From NCBI GenBank assembly GCA_030027265.1, contig JASENG010000006.1:1-64000 (forward strand): a DNA stretch of 64,000 bases. The letters run 5' to 3'. The translations under genes and the position numbers were made by a program. Under the pieces are notes generated by a model, which saw only the letters and a list, made by a program, of their open reading frames with translations, did no database searches and was not told the origin of the DNA. Shown one piece after another: positions 26,781-34,744 of the stretch (the first letter of the stretch is position 1; each line of letters starts with the position of its first letter). The DNA comes from Lysinibacillus fusiformis. Its GTDB lineage: Bacteria; Bacillota; Bacilli; Bacillales_A; Planococcaceae.

Positions 26781-28307
26781 TCAGACCGGACTTACACCAT
26801 GCTTACGATCCGCAAATTTTACTTCTTTTGATTTATATACTTCAAACCGCTTTTCTAAAACTGCACGCAGATCGTTTGCCTCGATAACCTCATCGATGAT
26901 TAACTCGGATGCTAAACGGTAAATATCGATGTCTTCTCGGAATTCATTTCTTTTTTCTACTATAAAAGCTCCTTGCTTGTCAGGCGGCAATTCGGCAATT
27001 TTATTGGCATATACTGCATTTACTGCCGCTTCCGGTCCCATAACAGCAATTTGAGCTCCAGTTAAAGCGATACATACATCTGGCTCGAATGCAGGTCCAG
27101 CCATTGCATATAGGCCGGCACCATAAGCTTTGCGAACAATGACCGTTATTTTGGGTACAGTGGCTTCACTCATCGCATAAATCATTTTTGCACCATGGCG
27201 AATTATCCCCATTTTCTCGACTTGCGAGCCAATCATAAAACCAGGTACATCCGCCAGGAAAAGCAACGGTATATGGAACGCATCGCAAAGACTAATAAAT
27301 TTTGCTGCCTTGTCAGCAGAGTCAGCAAAAAGTACTCCACCTTTTACTCGAGGCTGGTTGGCTATAATTCCGACCGACTGACCATTAATTCGAGCGAGAC
27401 CAGTTATAATTTCTGCAGCAAATAGTTTTTTCACTTCACAAAATGAATCTTCATCGATTATTCGATTGATTAGATCGTACATATTGAATGATACATTTTG
27501 ATTTTCTGGAATAATCTCCTGAAGTTTTTTTTCAAAGGCTGCCGGGATTTTAGGTTCTGCGATAGCTGGCTTTTGTTTAAAATTATCCGGAAAATAGGCG
27601 AGGTATTTTCGAGCGTATTCAATAGCTTCTTGTTCCGTTTTCGCTAATACATCTCCACACCCAGATGTAGAACAATGCATTTTTGCTCCACCCATTGTTT
27701 CCAAATCGACTTTTTCACCAATGACCATTTCGGCCATACGGGGTGAACCTAAGTACATCGAGGCATTGCCTTCCACCATAACAACAATGTCACAAAACGC
27801 TGGAATATATGCTCCACCTGCAGCGGATGGACCAAAAAGAAGACAGATTTGAGGAACCCGTCCAGATAGTTTAATTTGATTGTAAAAAATTCTTCCTGCC
27901 CCTCGGCGACCCGGGAACATCTCGAGTTGATCGGTAATCCGCGCACCTGCAGAATCCACTAAATAAAGTAGTGGTGCTCCCAATTTTTCAGCTGTTTCTT
28001 GAATTCTTATAATTTTTTCAACCGTACGTGAACCCCATGAACCAGCTTTGACAGTCGAATCGTTTGCCATAACACAAACGGTTCTCCCATTAATTTTGCC
28101 TATCCCGGTTACAACGCCATCAGCTGGCAAATCTCCTGCTAATATATTCGCAAATAGCCCATCTTCTGCTTGCAATCCTTCATCAAATAATAGATTTAAA
28201 CGCTCCCGAACAAATAGTTTTCCCTGACTTGCGTTCTTTTCGTGATATTTTTTATGCCCGCCCTTTAATGCAGACTCTACGAAGAGTTGATGTTTGTTTT
28301 GTTCCAT
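26781..28307 (-). CDS. Acyl-CoA carboxylase carboxyltransferase subunit
   Basis: 508 residues, beta and alpha halves of the crotonase-fold carboxyltransferase fused, as in propionyl-CoA and methylcrotonyl-CoA carboxylases rather than AccA/AccD. Visible: oxyanion-type glycines in LVDSAGARI and FGPSAAGGAYIPAF in the N-half; VPGFMIGSQVEKMGIIRHGAKM and RKAYGAGLYAMAG in the C-half. Transfers CO2 from biotin to an acyl-CoA. The choice between propionyl-CoA and 3-methylcrotonyl-CoA is not certain from motifs; the nearby branched-chain genes allow either. ATG 28307 follows a GGGGG box. Confidence 0.9.
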   Translation of the reverse strand: MEQNKHQLFVESALKGGHKKYHEKNASQGKLFVRERLNLLFDEGLQAEDGLFANILAGDLPADGVVTGIGKINGRTVCVMANDSTVKAGSWGSRTVEKIIRIQETAEKLGAPLLYLVDSAGARITDQLEMFPGRRGAGRIFYNQIKLSGRVPQICLLFGPSAAGGAYIPAFCDIVVMVEGNASMYLGSPRMAEMVIGEKVDLETMGGAKMHCSTSGCGDVLAKTEQEAIEYARKYLAYFPDNFKQKPAIAEPKIPAAFEKKLQEIIPENQNVSFNMYDLINRIIDEDSFCEVKKLFAAEIITGLARINGQSVGIIANQPRVKGGVLFADSADKAAKFISLCDAFHIPLLFLADVPGFMIGSQVEKMGIIRHGAKMIYAMSEATVPKITVIVRKAYGAGLYAMAGPAFEPDVCIALTGAQIAVMGPEAAVNAVYANKIAELPPDKQGAFIVEKRNEFREDIDIYRLASELIIDEVIEANDLRAVLEKRFEVYKSKEVKFADRKHGVSPV

Positions 28308-28324
28308 TTCAAAACCCCCTCTTT

Positions 28325-29668
28325 TTAGTTCGATAAATAATACTCTTCTACAAATTTCGTTGTCGCTACTCCTTTTAAAAATTGTGGATGGTTAATGATT
28401 GCAAGCAGCATGGGAATATTTGTTTGAATTCCTTCTATAATATATGCTTGAAGTGCCTCAGCCAATTTTGCACATGCTTCTTCACGATCTTTCCCATATG
28501 CGATCAACTTTGCAATCATTGGATCGTAGAAAGGTGTGACAACACTTCCCGTTTCGATTGCAATTTCATGGCGTATCCCTTCCATTTCTGGATACGAAAG
28601 CATTGAAATCGTTCCCGGAGAAGGGTAAAAGGTATTCGGATTTTCTGCGTAAATACGGACTTCAATGGCATGCCCACGTTTTTCAATGGATTCACGTGTA
28701 AAAGATAAAATTTCCCCTTGTGCTACCCTAAGCTGCTGTTCAACCAAATCTAATCCCGTAATCTCTTCTGTCACTGGATGTTCGACTTGTAAGCGTGTAT
28801 TCATCTCTAGGAAATAAAAATTTTGATTTCCATCTACTAAAAACTCTAAAGTTCCCGCATTCGTGTAACCGATTGATTTTGCAGCAAGAACTGCGGCGTC
28901 CAGCATTTTGTTCCTAGTTTCATCCGTTATAAAGGGTGATGGCGCTTCTTCCACCACTTTTTGATTCCGTCGCTGAATCGAGCATTCCCGTTCAAAAATC
29001 GGTACAACATTCCCATGATGATCTGCCATTAGCTGGACTTCAATATGGTGAGGGTCTGCGATAAATTTTTCTATAAACATCGTCCCATCCCCAAAGAAGC
29101 TTTGCGCCCTTTTTTGATTGCCTTCAAAGGCTTTCTGTAATTCACTTTCCGTATTTACTCGCTGCATCCCGATGCCGCCGCCACCTGCAGAAGCTTTCAC
29201 CATCACTGGATACCCTAAATGATTTGCAATACGAGCAGCCTCTTCGGCAGTTTCAATCGGGTCATTCACACCAGCGATAATGGGAATACCTGCGTTTTCC
29301 ATCACCTTCCGAGCCTCAATCTTGCTCCCCATTGCAGCAATTACATTTGAAGTTGGACCAATAAAAACAAGGCCCGCTTCTTCTACTCGCCTAGCGAAAT
29401 CAGCATTTTCTGATAGCAATCCATAACCAGGATGAATCGCTTCAGCTCCAGACTGTTTTGCAACTTCTATAAGGACATCCATATTTAAATAACTTTGAGC
29501 AACTGGTGGTTTTCCAATACAATAACTCTCCGTTGCTTCCTTAACATGTAAGCTCTTTGCATCAGCTTCAGAATAGACAGCAACCGTTTCTATGCCCAGC
29601 TTGCTGCACGTTCGGATAATACGTCTAGCAATTTCGCCTCGATTGGCAATGAGAATTTTCTTAAACAT
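28325..29668 (-). CDS. Biotin carboxylase subunit of an acyl-CoA carboxylase
   Basis: About 447 residues, ATP-grasp biotin carboxylase. FKKILIANRGEIARRIIRT start, GYGLLSENADFA, glycine-rich ATP loop KASAGGGGIGM, IFERECSIQRRNQKVVEEAP and FLEMNTRLQVEHPVTE are all intact. ATG 29668 has GGAGG directly ahead; the GTG at 29680 is inside that box. First gene of a three-gene operon with the carboxyltransferase and carrier. A second, housekeeping accC is expected elsewhere. Confidence 0.93.
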   Translation of the reverse strand: MFKKILIANRGEIARRIIRTCSKLGIETVAVYSEADAKSLHVKEATESYCIGKPPVAQSYLNMDVLIEVAKQSGAEAIHPGYGLLSENADFARRVEEAGLVFIGPTSNVIAAMGSKIEARKVMENAGIPIIAGVNDPIETAEEAARIANHLGYPVMVKASAGGGGIGMQRVNTESELQKAFEGNQKRAQSFFGDGTMFIEKFIADPHHIEVQLMADHHGNVVPIFERECSIQRRNQKVVEEAPSPFITDETRNKMLDAAVLAAKSIGYTNAGTLEFLVDGNQNFYFLEMNTRLQVEHPVTEEITGLDLVEQQLRVAQGEILSFTRESIEKRGHAIEVRIYAENPNTFYPSPGTISMLSYPEMEGIRHEIAIETGSVVTPFYDPMIAKLIAYGKDREEACAKLAEALQAYIIEGIQTNIPMLLAIINHPQFLKGVATTKFVEEYYLSN

Positions 29669-29704
29669 AAATACCTCCACTTTTGGTTGAAGATTTTATG
29701 ACTC

Positions 29705-29719
29705 ATGTAATCGCTTTAA
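29705..29719. promoter_or_regulatory. CRE-like site upstream of the acyl-CoA carboxylase operon
   Basis: ATGTAATCGCTTTAA agrees with 12-13 of 15 CRE consensus positions, about 40 bp upstream of the biotin carboxylase start. Weak alone. Confidence 0.3.
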
Positions 29720-30049
29720 TCTAGCCGATATCCAATAGTATTCGGTATTTTATCGAATAATGAATGATATTTATGATATTTCAAATAGGTTAGGGAAAAT
29801 TTTATATTACATTGATATGGAATTTATAGTTTAAATGGAGGGATTATAGTGGTTAATGGATAAAATTATCGGCATATATATGAAGTTTTCATATATGAAA
29901 CTACTATAAAGTGAATAGAAGGAAAATAAGTAACTAAAAATCAGCCTAGATTTCAATGGACAGAGATTATTTTATTATGTGTTGAATTGCTATAAAATAA
30001 ATTTTAGAATATACAAAACATTAATTCTTATGTTAAAATATAGAAACTG
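29720..30049. other. Non-coding gap
   Basis: AT-rich, 330 bp. Contains a short dyad (ATATATGAA / TTCATATAT at about 29875-29895) and a ribosome-binding-site-like GGAGGG followed by only four codons; nothing else recognised. Confidence 0.3.
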
Positions 30050-30122
30050 GGTCTTGTAGCTCAGCTGGGAGAGCACCACCTCGACAAGGTGGGGGTCGCA
30101 GGTTCGAACCCTGTCGGGACCA
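30050..30122 (+). tRNA. tRNA-Val (GAC) with C at position 33
   Basis: Folds fully: acceptor GGTCTTG/CGGGACC with discriminator A, D-arm GCTC/GAGC, anticodon stem CCACC/GGTGG with loop TCGACAA, 5-nt variable loop and T-arm GCAGG/CCTGT with TTCGAAC. Anticodon GAC reads GUC/GUU (valine). Position 33, nearly always U, is C here. CCA is not encoded (ATCT follows), common in Bacillales. A single tRNA, with its own terminator just downstream. Confidence 0.85.
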
Positions 30123-30127
30123 TCTTA

Positions 30128-30167
30128 CTGAAAGCCCTCTATACCAAGGGTTTTCGGTATTTTTATT
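30128..30167 (+). terminator. Intrinsic terminator after tRNA-Val
   Basis: Eleven-bp stem CTGAAAGCCCT / AGGGTTTTCGG with G-U pairs, followed by TATTTTTATT. Confidence 0.8.
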
Positions 30168-30277
30168 ATTAAGAAGACACTTTTTACTTTCGTTTTTTCG
30201 CTCTATCGTGACTAATATGAGACGGATTTTATAAATACATACATGATTTTTGAGCTGATTCTACAGATTGATAAATT

Positions 30278-30607
30278 TTAATCATAAGTATCAACTTTTA
30301 CGATATTCTGCAGGTATAGAGTGGCGTTATAGATCTCTGCACTAAATTTAATTGCCTGGTCATTAGCCAGCAAGGTAACAATTACTCCCTCATGCACCTC
30401 TAAGCTTTTATTGACCCGGTAAATAATTTTCACATTAGTCTTGCTCTGATAAGCAATGTTTAGATCATCTGCTAATGCATTAAGACTAGCTTCATCATAT
30501 TCAGGATCTGGAATATCAAAGTCACTCTCATTCCAATCTCTTAAATTCCTAACATGCTCAATCAACATCATAGCAGTTCACTTTTTATTACCTCTATCCC
30601 TTAGCAT
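30278..30607 (-). pseudogene. YolD-like gene interrupted by an in-frame TGA
   Basis: Reading from the ATG at 30607 (GGAGGG 7 nt upstream) gives MLRDRGNKK, a TGA at 30578-30580, then TAMMLIEHVRNLRDWNESDF and the rest of a YolD-like domain (about 97 residues from the ATG at 30571, ending YLQNIVKVD). Family members read RGxxKWxxxMMLPEH, so the TGA sits exactly where Trp (TGG) is expected: one G-to-A change. The internal ATG at 30571 has no good ribosome-binding site. YolD-like proteins normally accompany UvrX/ImuB-type Y-family polymerases; none is present here. Confidence 0.8.
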
Positions 30608-30619
30608 CTACTTACCCTC

Positions 30620-30964
30620 CTATTCCATTAAACCTAATACTCGTTTAATCTCATTCTCGCAATGATTTTTAAGTGCGATGTTATGATATTTTATATGGAA
30701 TTCCCGTCTTTGTTCAGTAATGGTGTAAATAGTGAAGTCACTTTCTGACTTACCAGGATGAACTTTTGCACCTATTTTCCCCAGCTGCCCTTTAATATTT
30801 TTTAGTTCTGAATGTAAAATTTTTATTTTGGCATCGATCAATAACTCAAATGCTCCTTGCATTTTAAGTGCTCCTAAATGTTTTGAATCTCGTTCCAGTG
30901 TTTTGATGGTTAAATCAAGGATAATTTGTCTATGAGCTAGATCATTAGCAGCTGGTGAAATCAA
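30620..30964 (-). CDS. Hypothetical protein of the SOS-box operon
   Basis: 114 residues, mostly helical and basic (LDLTIKTLERDSKHLGALKMQGAFELL ... VKRV-type end; quoted in part for pattern). No family recognised. The TTG start overlaps the stop of the WYL-like gene (TTGA) with GAGGT ahead, and the YolD gene begins 13 bp after it, so all three are one operon under the LexA-like boxes at 31199-31246. Confidence 0.6.
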   Translation of the reverse strand: MISPAANDLAHRQIILDLTIKTLERDSKHLGALKMQGAFELLIDAKIKILHSELKNIKGQLGKIGAKVHPGKSESDFTIYTITEQRREFHIKYHNIALKNHCENEIKRVLGLME

Positions 30965-31182
30965 ATTACCTCACGCTCTTTTCTAATAACAGGCTGCAAG
31001 GCAAGTACATTATCGATTAAGAAGGTGCGCTTTGCCTGCTTCGTAAAGCAATATGCAGTAAATGAATTGTCTAATACTTTTGTAACCTTAATGCGCCGTT
31101 TACTTATCTCACCGGACTTTGAGACGTACATCATATCGACTAACTGATTACGCAGCATAGCTTTTATCAATTGAGTTTCCAT
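30961..31182 (-). CDS. Small WYL-domain-like protein
   Basis: 73 residues. METQLIKAMLRNQLVDMMYV then SKSGEISKRRIKVTKV, AYCFTKQAKRTFLIDN: a minimal WYL-like fold of the type often found beside yolD and uvrX in Bacillus. Start at ATG 31182 with GGAGGG 5-6 nt upstream; the longer frame from 31257 crosses the operator. First gene of the LexA-controlled operon, so it is probably DNA-damage inducible (inference). Confidence 0.7.
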   Translation of the reverse strand: METQLIKAMLRNQLVDMMYVSKSGEISKRRIKVTKVLDNSFTAYCFTKQAKRTFLIDNVLALQPVIRKEREVI

Positions 31183-31198
31183 TTCCACCCTCCGAAAC

Positions 31199-31212
31199 TG
31201 AATTATCGTTCT
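31199..31212. promoter_or_regulatory. Second, weaker LexA-like box
   Basis: TGAATTATCGTTCT differs from the Bacillus SOS-box core GAACNNNNGTTC at one position. It lies 17 bp upstream of the WYL-like start codon, 34 bp from the better box. Confidence 0.4.
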
Positions 31213-31232
31213 TATTATATGCAGTTGATTAT

Positions 31233-31246
31233 AGAACATTCGTTCT
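31233..31246. promoter_or_regulatory. LexA (DinR) SOS box
   Basis: AGAACATTCGTTCT contains a perfect GAAC-N4-GTTC, the Bacillus LexA core, about 50 bp upstream of the WYL-like/YolD operon. Its position and the gene content agree with SOS control. Confidence 0.75.
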
Positions 31247-31255
31247 GTTTTTAGC

Positions 31256-31287
31256 AATAAAAAAACAAGTTGATTATAACAACTTGT
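31256..31287 (-). terminator. Intrinsic terminator of the 108-residue protein gene
   Basis: Stem ACAAGTTG / CAACTTGT with a long T-run on the minus strand, 30 bp past the stop at 31318 and immediately upstream of the SOS box. Confidence 0.8.
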
Positions 31288-31317
31288 TTTAATAATCTTT
31301 ATACAACAACATGATAC

Positions 31318-31644
31318 TTATTTTCTATCAGCTCTATTTTCATTATAAAGATCTGTATGATCATTTATAAAATTTAGTGAATAGTCATCTTTTAAACCTA
31401 CTTCAAAGAAATAATAATCTTTTGTTGCTACATTTTTAACTTCAATTTCAAAAAATCCCATTCCCCTAAAATAATTAATATTTTCAAGTTCTAAGTTTTC
31501 TCTATCAATGCTATAGTTAGTTTCAATATAGTTTTCTGCATAATAATATGCGACAGCTTTATTAGATTTAGCGTTAAAAAAATAGATACTAACAAAAATA
31601 ACCAATATACAAAATAGTAGATTAAAGATAATTATTTTTTTCAT
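31318..31644 (-). CDS. Hypothetical membrane-anchored protein
   Basis: 108 residues: N-terminal signal-anchor (IIIFNLLFCILVIFVSIYFF), then an extracytoplasmic alpha/beta region (YAENYIETNYSID, FFEIEVKN, YYFFEVGLKDDYS). It resembles the small YfjL/DUF3139-like secreted proteins of Bacillales in layout, but I cannot confirm the family. AGGAAGTGG precedes ATG 31644. Stands alone with its own terminator. Confidence 0.55.
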   Translation of the reverse strand: MKKIIIFNLLFCILVIFVSIYFFNAKSNKAVAYYYAENYIETNYSIDRENLELENINYFRGMGFFEIEVKNVATKDYYFFEVGLKDDYSLNFINDHTDLYNENRADRK

Positions 31645-31738
31645 CGTCCACTTCCTAATATAAGCTAAATTGTTATTTCATTATTATTAGAACTATAATT
31701 AAGAATCATTTTTAGTGTTCATATTTTATTCGATAGAA

Positions 31739-31924
31739 CTACAGATAATAGTTAGCTATGTTTAAACCATCTATATCATATACTTCTTTCTCCATTGTTA
31801 CAGTATATTCTGAAACGTCAAGAAAATATCAATATTTCATGTAATCATTCAATACATTAACAAGCTCAGAAGAAGGAGCTTCACTTAACGTTTTAATACT
31901 TATATTTTTCTGTTTCTTCAGCAC
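31739..31924 (-). pseudogene. Possible decayed ORF with an internal TGA
   Basis: From a GTG at 31924 the frame reads VLKKQKNISIKTLSEAPSS ... NVLNDYMKY, then TGA (31829-31831), and goes on in the same frame as YFLDVSEYTVTMEKEV YDIDGLNIANYYL to a TAG. Both halves have protein-like composition in otherwise stop-rich AT DNA. The frame is also open upstream of the GTG to 32002. No good ribosome-binding site and no family recognised. Confidence 0.4.
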
Positions 31925-31971
31925 TCGCTTTAGACAGTGTAAACATTGAAAATAAGGAAAATGCAAATTAA

Positions 31972-32133
31972 ATAACCACAAATCTTTTTGAAATTGCAGA
32001 GATTATTAATCCTCATAATCCTGATTGTTTAATTCAGAAGGCGATTGAATCAGCAGAGGAAAAACTTTTAGATGAATTGAATCAAACACGAATAGTTGAC
32101 CTTGCTAACAAAATGAATATGACATCTATATAA
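31972..32133 (+). pseudogene. C-terminal remnant of an Rrf2-family-like regulator
   Basis: About 53 codons without a start: NLFEIAEIINPHNPDCLIQK, then AIESAEEKLLDELNQTRIVD and LANKMN. The NPDC motif followed by a long helix and a (T)xxDLxxKM end matches the C-terminal part of YwnA/Rrf2-type regulators. A TAA lies just ahead in the same frame. It directly precedes the interrupted reductase gene, which Rrf2-type regulators often control. Confidence 0.45.
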
Positions 32134-32208
32134 ATCGTGATGTCTTTCATCCTAATTGTAGATATTACAACTCTTTAATATATCTTATAGATGCGGAGGA
32201 AAATAAGG

Positions 32209-33114
32209 ATGGAAAAATTTGATTGTATAGTTATTGGTGCAGGACCTGCCGGATTTAGTGCAGCCTTAACGTTAGGAAGAGCACGAAGAAAGGTTGCCAT
32301 CATTGATAATGGAACAAATCGAAATCGTGTAACACAGGAGTCACATGGCTTTTTAACAAGAGATGGCATTAAACCACAAGAGTTTAAAGATATAGCCATC
32401 AAGGAATTAGCCTCTTATCCTTCTGTGTCATTTGCAAAAGAGACAGTTATTGAAGTAAATAAAGATGACCAAAGGAATTTATTTTTAGTAAATACATCGA
32501 ATAATAAATCCTATAGTACAGAAAAAATTCTGTTAGCTACCGGTGTACAAGAGGAATTTCCCTTATCACAGATTAGACAATATTAAGGTAAAAGTTTATT
32601 CAACTGTCCATATTGCGATGGTTGGGAGCTTAGAGACAAGCCGTTAGCTATTATTACAGAAAATGAAGAACACATTATTCATATAACTAAATTGGTTTTT
32701 AATTGGTCACAAAATTTAATCGTTTTTACTAACGGTCATCAACTTTCCAATAAAGTGCAAAATGACTTTGAAAGTAAAAAAATCAAGGTTTATACAGGGG
32801 TTATTAAAGACTTACATGGGGATAATGGTGATTTAGAAAGTATTGAATTAGAATCAGGAGAAAATATTCTAAGAAATGGCGGCTTCGTAGTTCCGAGATT
32901 CTATCGTCCCAATAAATTTGCGGAACAATTAAATTGTCAGCTTGATGAAAACGGAGGAGTTATCACAGACAGTGCTGGAAGAACATCAGCAAATGGTGTA
33001 TATATTGCAGGTGAAACTGAAAAGGCTGGCCCCTCCTCTTTGATGCTTGCTGCGGCGGATGGCAGTAGGGCAGCATTCAGTTTAAACATGGATTTGACAT
33101 TAGAAAGATTTTAA
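32209..33114 (+). pseudogene. Thioredoxin-reductase-like flavoprotein gene interrupted by one TAA
   Basis: About 301 codons. First part: FAD-binding VIGAGPAGFSAALTLGRA and ATGVQEEFPLSQIRQY; a TAA at 32584-32586; then in the same frame GKSLFNCPYCDGWELRDKPL (redox CxxC), a NAD-binding-like region and VYIAGETEKAGPSSLMLAAADGS. Homologues read (Y)YGKSLFxCPYCDG at this point, so a single TAT-to-TAA change explains the break. ATG 32209 follows GGAGGAAAATAAGG. No frameshift or other damage is visible, so the loss is recent, or the base is a sequencing error. Confidence 0.88.
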
Positions 33115-33119
33115 GCTGG

Positions 33120-33154
33120 AAACGGATGAGTTAAAAACATAAACTCATCCGTTT
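33120..33154 (+). terminator. Hairpin after the interrupted reductase
   Basis: Stem AAACGGATGAGTT / AACTCATCCGTTT, 5 bp after the stop; the T-run is poor (ACTATTATTA). Confidence 0.65.
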
Positions 33155-33456
33155 ACTATTATTAGGTTTCATAGGTACTTATTCTCTTATTATATTGCTC
33201 AAGTCTTTTTGGATATCAGTATGAACAAATGACATTTTAATTAATACCACTGGATCAACACTAGGTCAACCGAGTGTTGAATACAGCGGTTCAACTAGTC
33301 GCTAAATGAAAGAAAAATCAATCACCCCTTCAAGCCTTCTAACATGATGATGCTGTGGCACAAGTTGATCAATTTTACTCATCTCAATTTGATCAACTTG
33401 GTTTATTTGATTTTTCGACACCAAAGCCATTCGCCTAACTTACAAGAATATATCCG
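33155..33456. other. Gap with a short coding remnant
   Basis: No intact gene. At about 33343-33440 (+) one frame reads HDDAVAQVDQFYSSQFDQLG then LFDFSTPKPFA and a stop, with a protein-like look but no start; source unknown. The rest shows nothing recognisable. Confidence 0.3.
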
Positions 33457-34083
33457 TTAAATATATCTCACAATCTGTTCAACCGGCAGACGGGATGACC
33501 CATAAGCAGGAGCTGCCGCTTCACCGATTGCGATTAATAAAATTGGTACTTCATTTTTTGGCAGGTTAAATCTCTCAGCAAATTTGATTTTATCGAAACC
33601 ACCCATTGGGACTGTATCGTAACCCATATCCTTAGCCAGTAACATGATCTGCATTGAGATTAAACCGGCGTCAAAATGAACAAGGCTTGATAATTTTTCA
33701 GATGGCAGGCTTCCATATAAGCCGAGGGAATTTTTGATCATTAAATCCGCCACTTCTCTTGGCATGAACCCTTGTTCAAAATTTGCGTCGTAAATTTGTT
33801 CAGCGTTTTTGTACATTTCAAGATCGCCCAACACTGCAATAATCGCCGAAGAAGTTTCAACTTGTTCTTGATCATTGGAGATCTGGCGCAGTTCTTTTTT
33901 CACCTGTTGATCCTCGATAACGATAAATCGCCATGGCTGCATATTGCTGGAAGAAGGTGCTGTTATGGCATTTTGCAATAATGCTTGCAATTTTTCATGA
34001 GGGATCACAACTCCCTCTTTATATTTACGAACTGATTTTCTATCATGCATTAATTGTTGAATTGCTGTTTGTGTAATTGTCAT
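33457..34083 (-). CDS. NAD(P)H nitroreductase family protein
   Basis: 208 residues, FMN-dependent nitroreductase fold. RKSVRKYKEG and the TAPSSSNMQPWRFIVI block bind FMN phosphate; LLAKDMGYDTVPMGGFD and VPILLIAIGEAA follow as in YdgI/YodC-like enzymes. Likely reduces quinones or nitro compounds. ATG 34083 has AGAGGA upstream. The MarR gene lies 20 bp upstream on the same strand, so regulator and enzyme form one operon. Confidence 0.88.
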   Translation of the reverse strand: MTITQTAIQQLMHDRKSVRKYKEGVVIPHEKLQALLQNAITAPSSSNMQPWRFIVIEDQQVKKELRQISNDQEQVETSSAIIAVLGDLEMYKNAEQIYDANFEQGFMPREVADLMIKNSLGLYGSLPSEKLSSLVHFDAGLISMQIMLLAKDMGYDTVPMGGFDKIKFAERFNLPKNEVPILLIAIGEAAAPAYGSSRLPVEQIVRYI

Positions 34084-34103
34084 TTTTAAATCCTCTTTCT
34101 CTT

Positions 34104-34538
34104 TTATATAAATTGTTTATTACTGTTATCCAATAGTTTTGTAACCAATGTTTGCAGCTGCCGCTTCTCTTCTTCGGAAAAATCAATAAATAAGTCATCA
34201 AAAAATTGCTTTCGATTTCCATCGCAATCTTCCAGCACTTTTCTACCCTCATCTGTAATTTCCACAATTACTTCACGGTTATTTTGCTTATTCCTTTCAC
34301 GAAGAACAAAAGACTTATCTTCCAATATCTTCAAATGTCTAGTTATAGCAGCTTGGTCAATCTTCAATGATTGCTGCAGCTCTGTTTGTGGAAGTTTTCC
34401 TCTATTCAATAAGATGTGCAGCATTTCATACCTCGTAAAGCTAATTCCTGTTCGCTTTTCGAAATTATGAGTGACTTGCCTATCAATTGTTTTGCACATA
34501 AGAAAAATATGTTTTATTTCTTCACATGATTGCTGCAT
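34104..34538 (-). CDS. MarR-family transcriptional regulator
   Basis: 144 residues with the winged-helix core: LPQTELQQSLKIDQAAITRHLKILEDKSFVLRERNKQNNREVIVEITDEG (recognition helix AAITRHLKIL, wing RNKQNNREV). ATG 34538 follows GGGGGAAGGT. Co-transcribed with the nitroreductase, which it probably represses until a phenolic or redox ligand binds (inference). Two TTGA-N4-TCAA dyads lie immediately upstream. Confidence 0.88.
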   Translation of the reverse strand: MQQSCEEIKHIFLMCKTIDRQVTHNFEKRTGISFTRYEMLHILLNRGKLPQTELQQSLKIDQAAITRHLKILEDKSFVLRERNKQNNREVIVEITDEGRKVLEDCDGNRKQFFDDLFIDFSEEEKRQLQTLVTKLLDNSNKQFI

Positions 34539-34554
34539 ACCTTCCCCCTATCTA

Positions 34555-34582
34555 TTGACCCCTCAATTATTGACTAGTCAAT
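34555..34582. promoter_or_regulatory. Two adjacent dyads, candidate MarR operators
   Basis: TTGACCCCTCAA (34555-34566) and TTGACTAGTCAA (34570-34581) share TTGA-N4-TCAA, centres 15 bp apart, 17 bp upstream of the marR start. The second includes a -35-like TTGACT on the minus strand; autoregulation is likely. Confidence 0.55.
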
Positions 34583-34744
34583 TATAAACCAAACCAACAA
34601 TTATTCAAACAAAAAGCTCAAATAATCTGGCCAATCTCGGAGGAATCCCCTCCTTCCCCTCTGAAAAACGCATAATCCCTAGACGTTGCGCGTTAAAAAT
34701 CGTATAGTTATATCTTGATAAGTGTCGATAAAGGAGATTCATTC

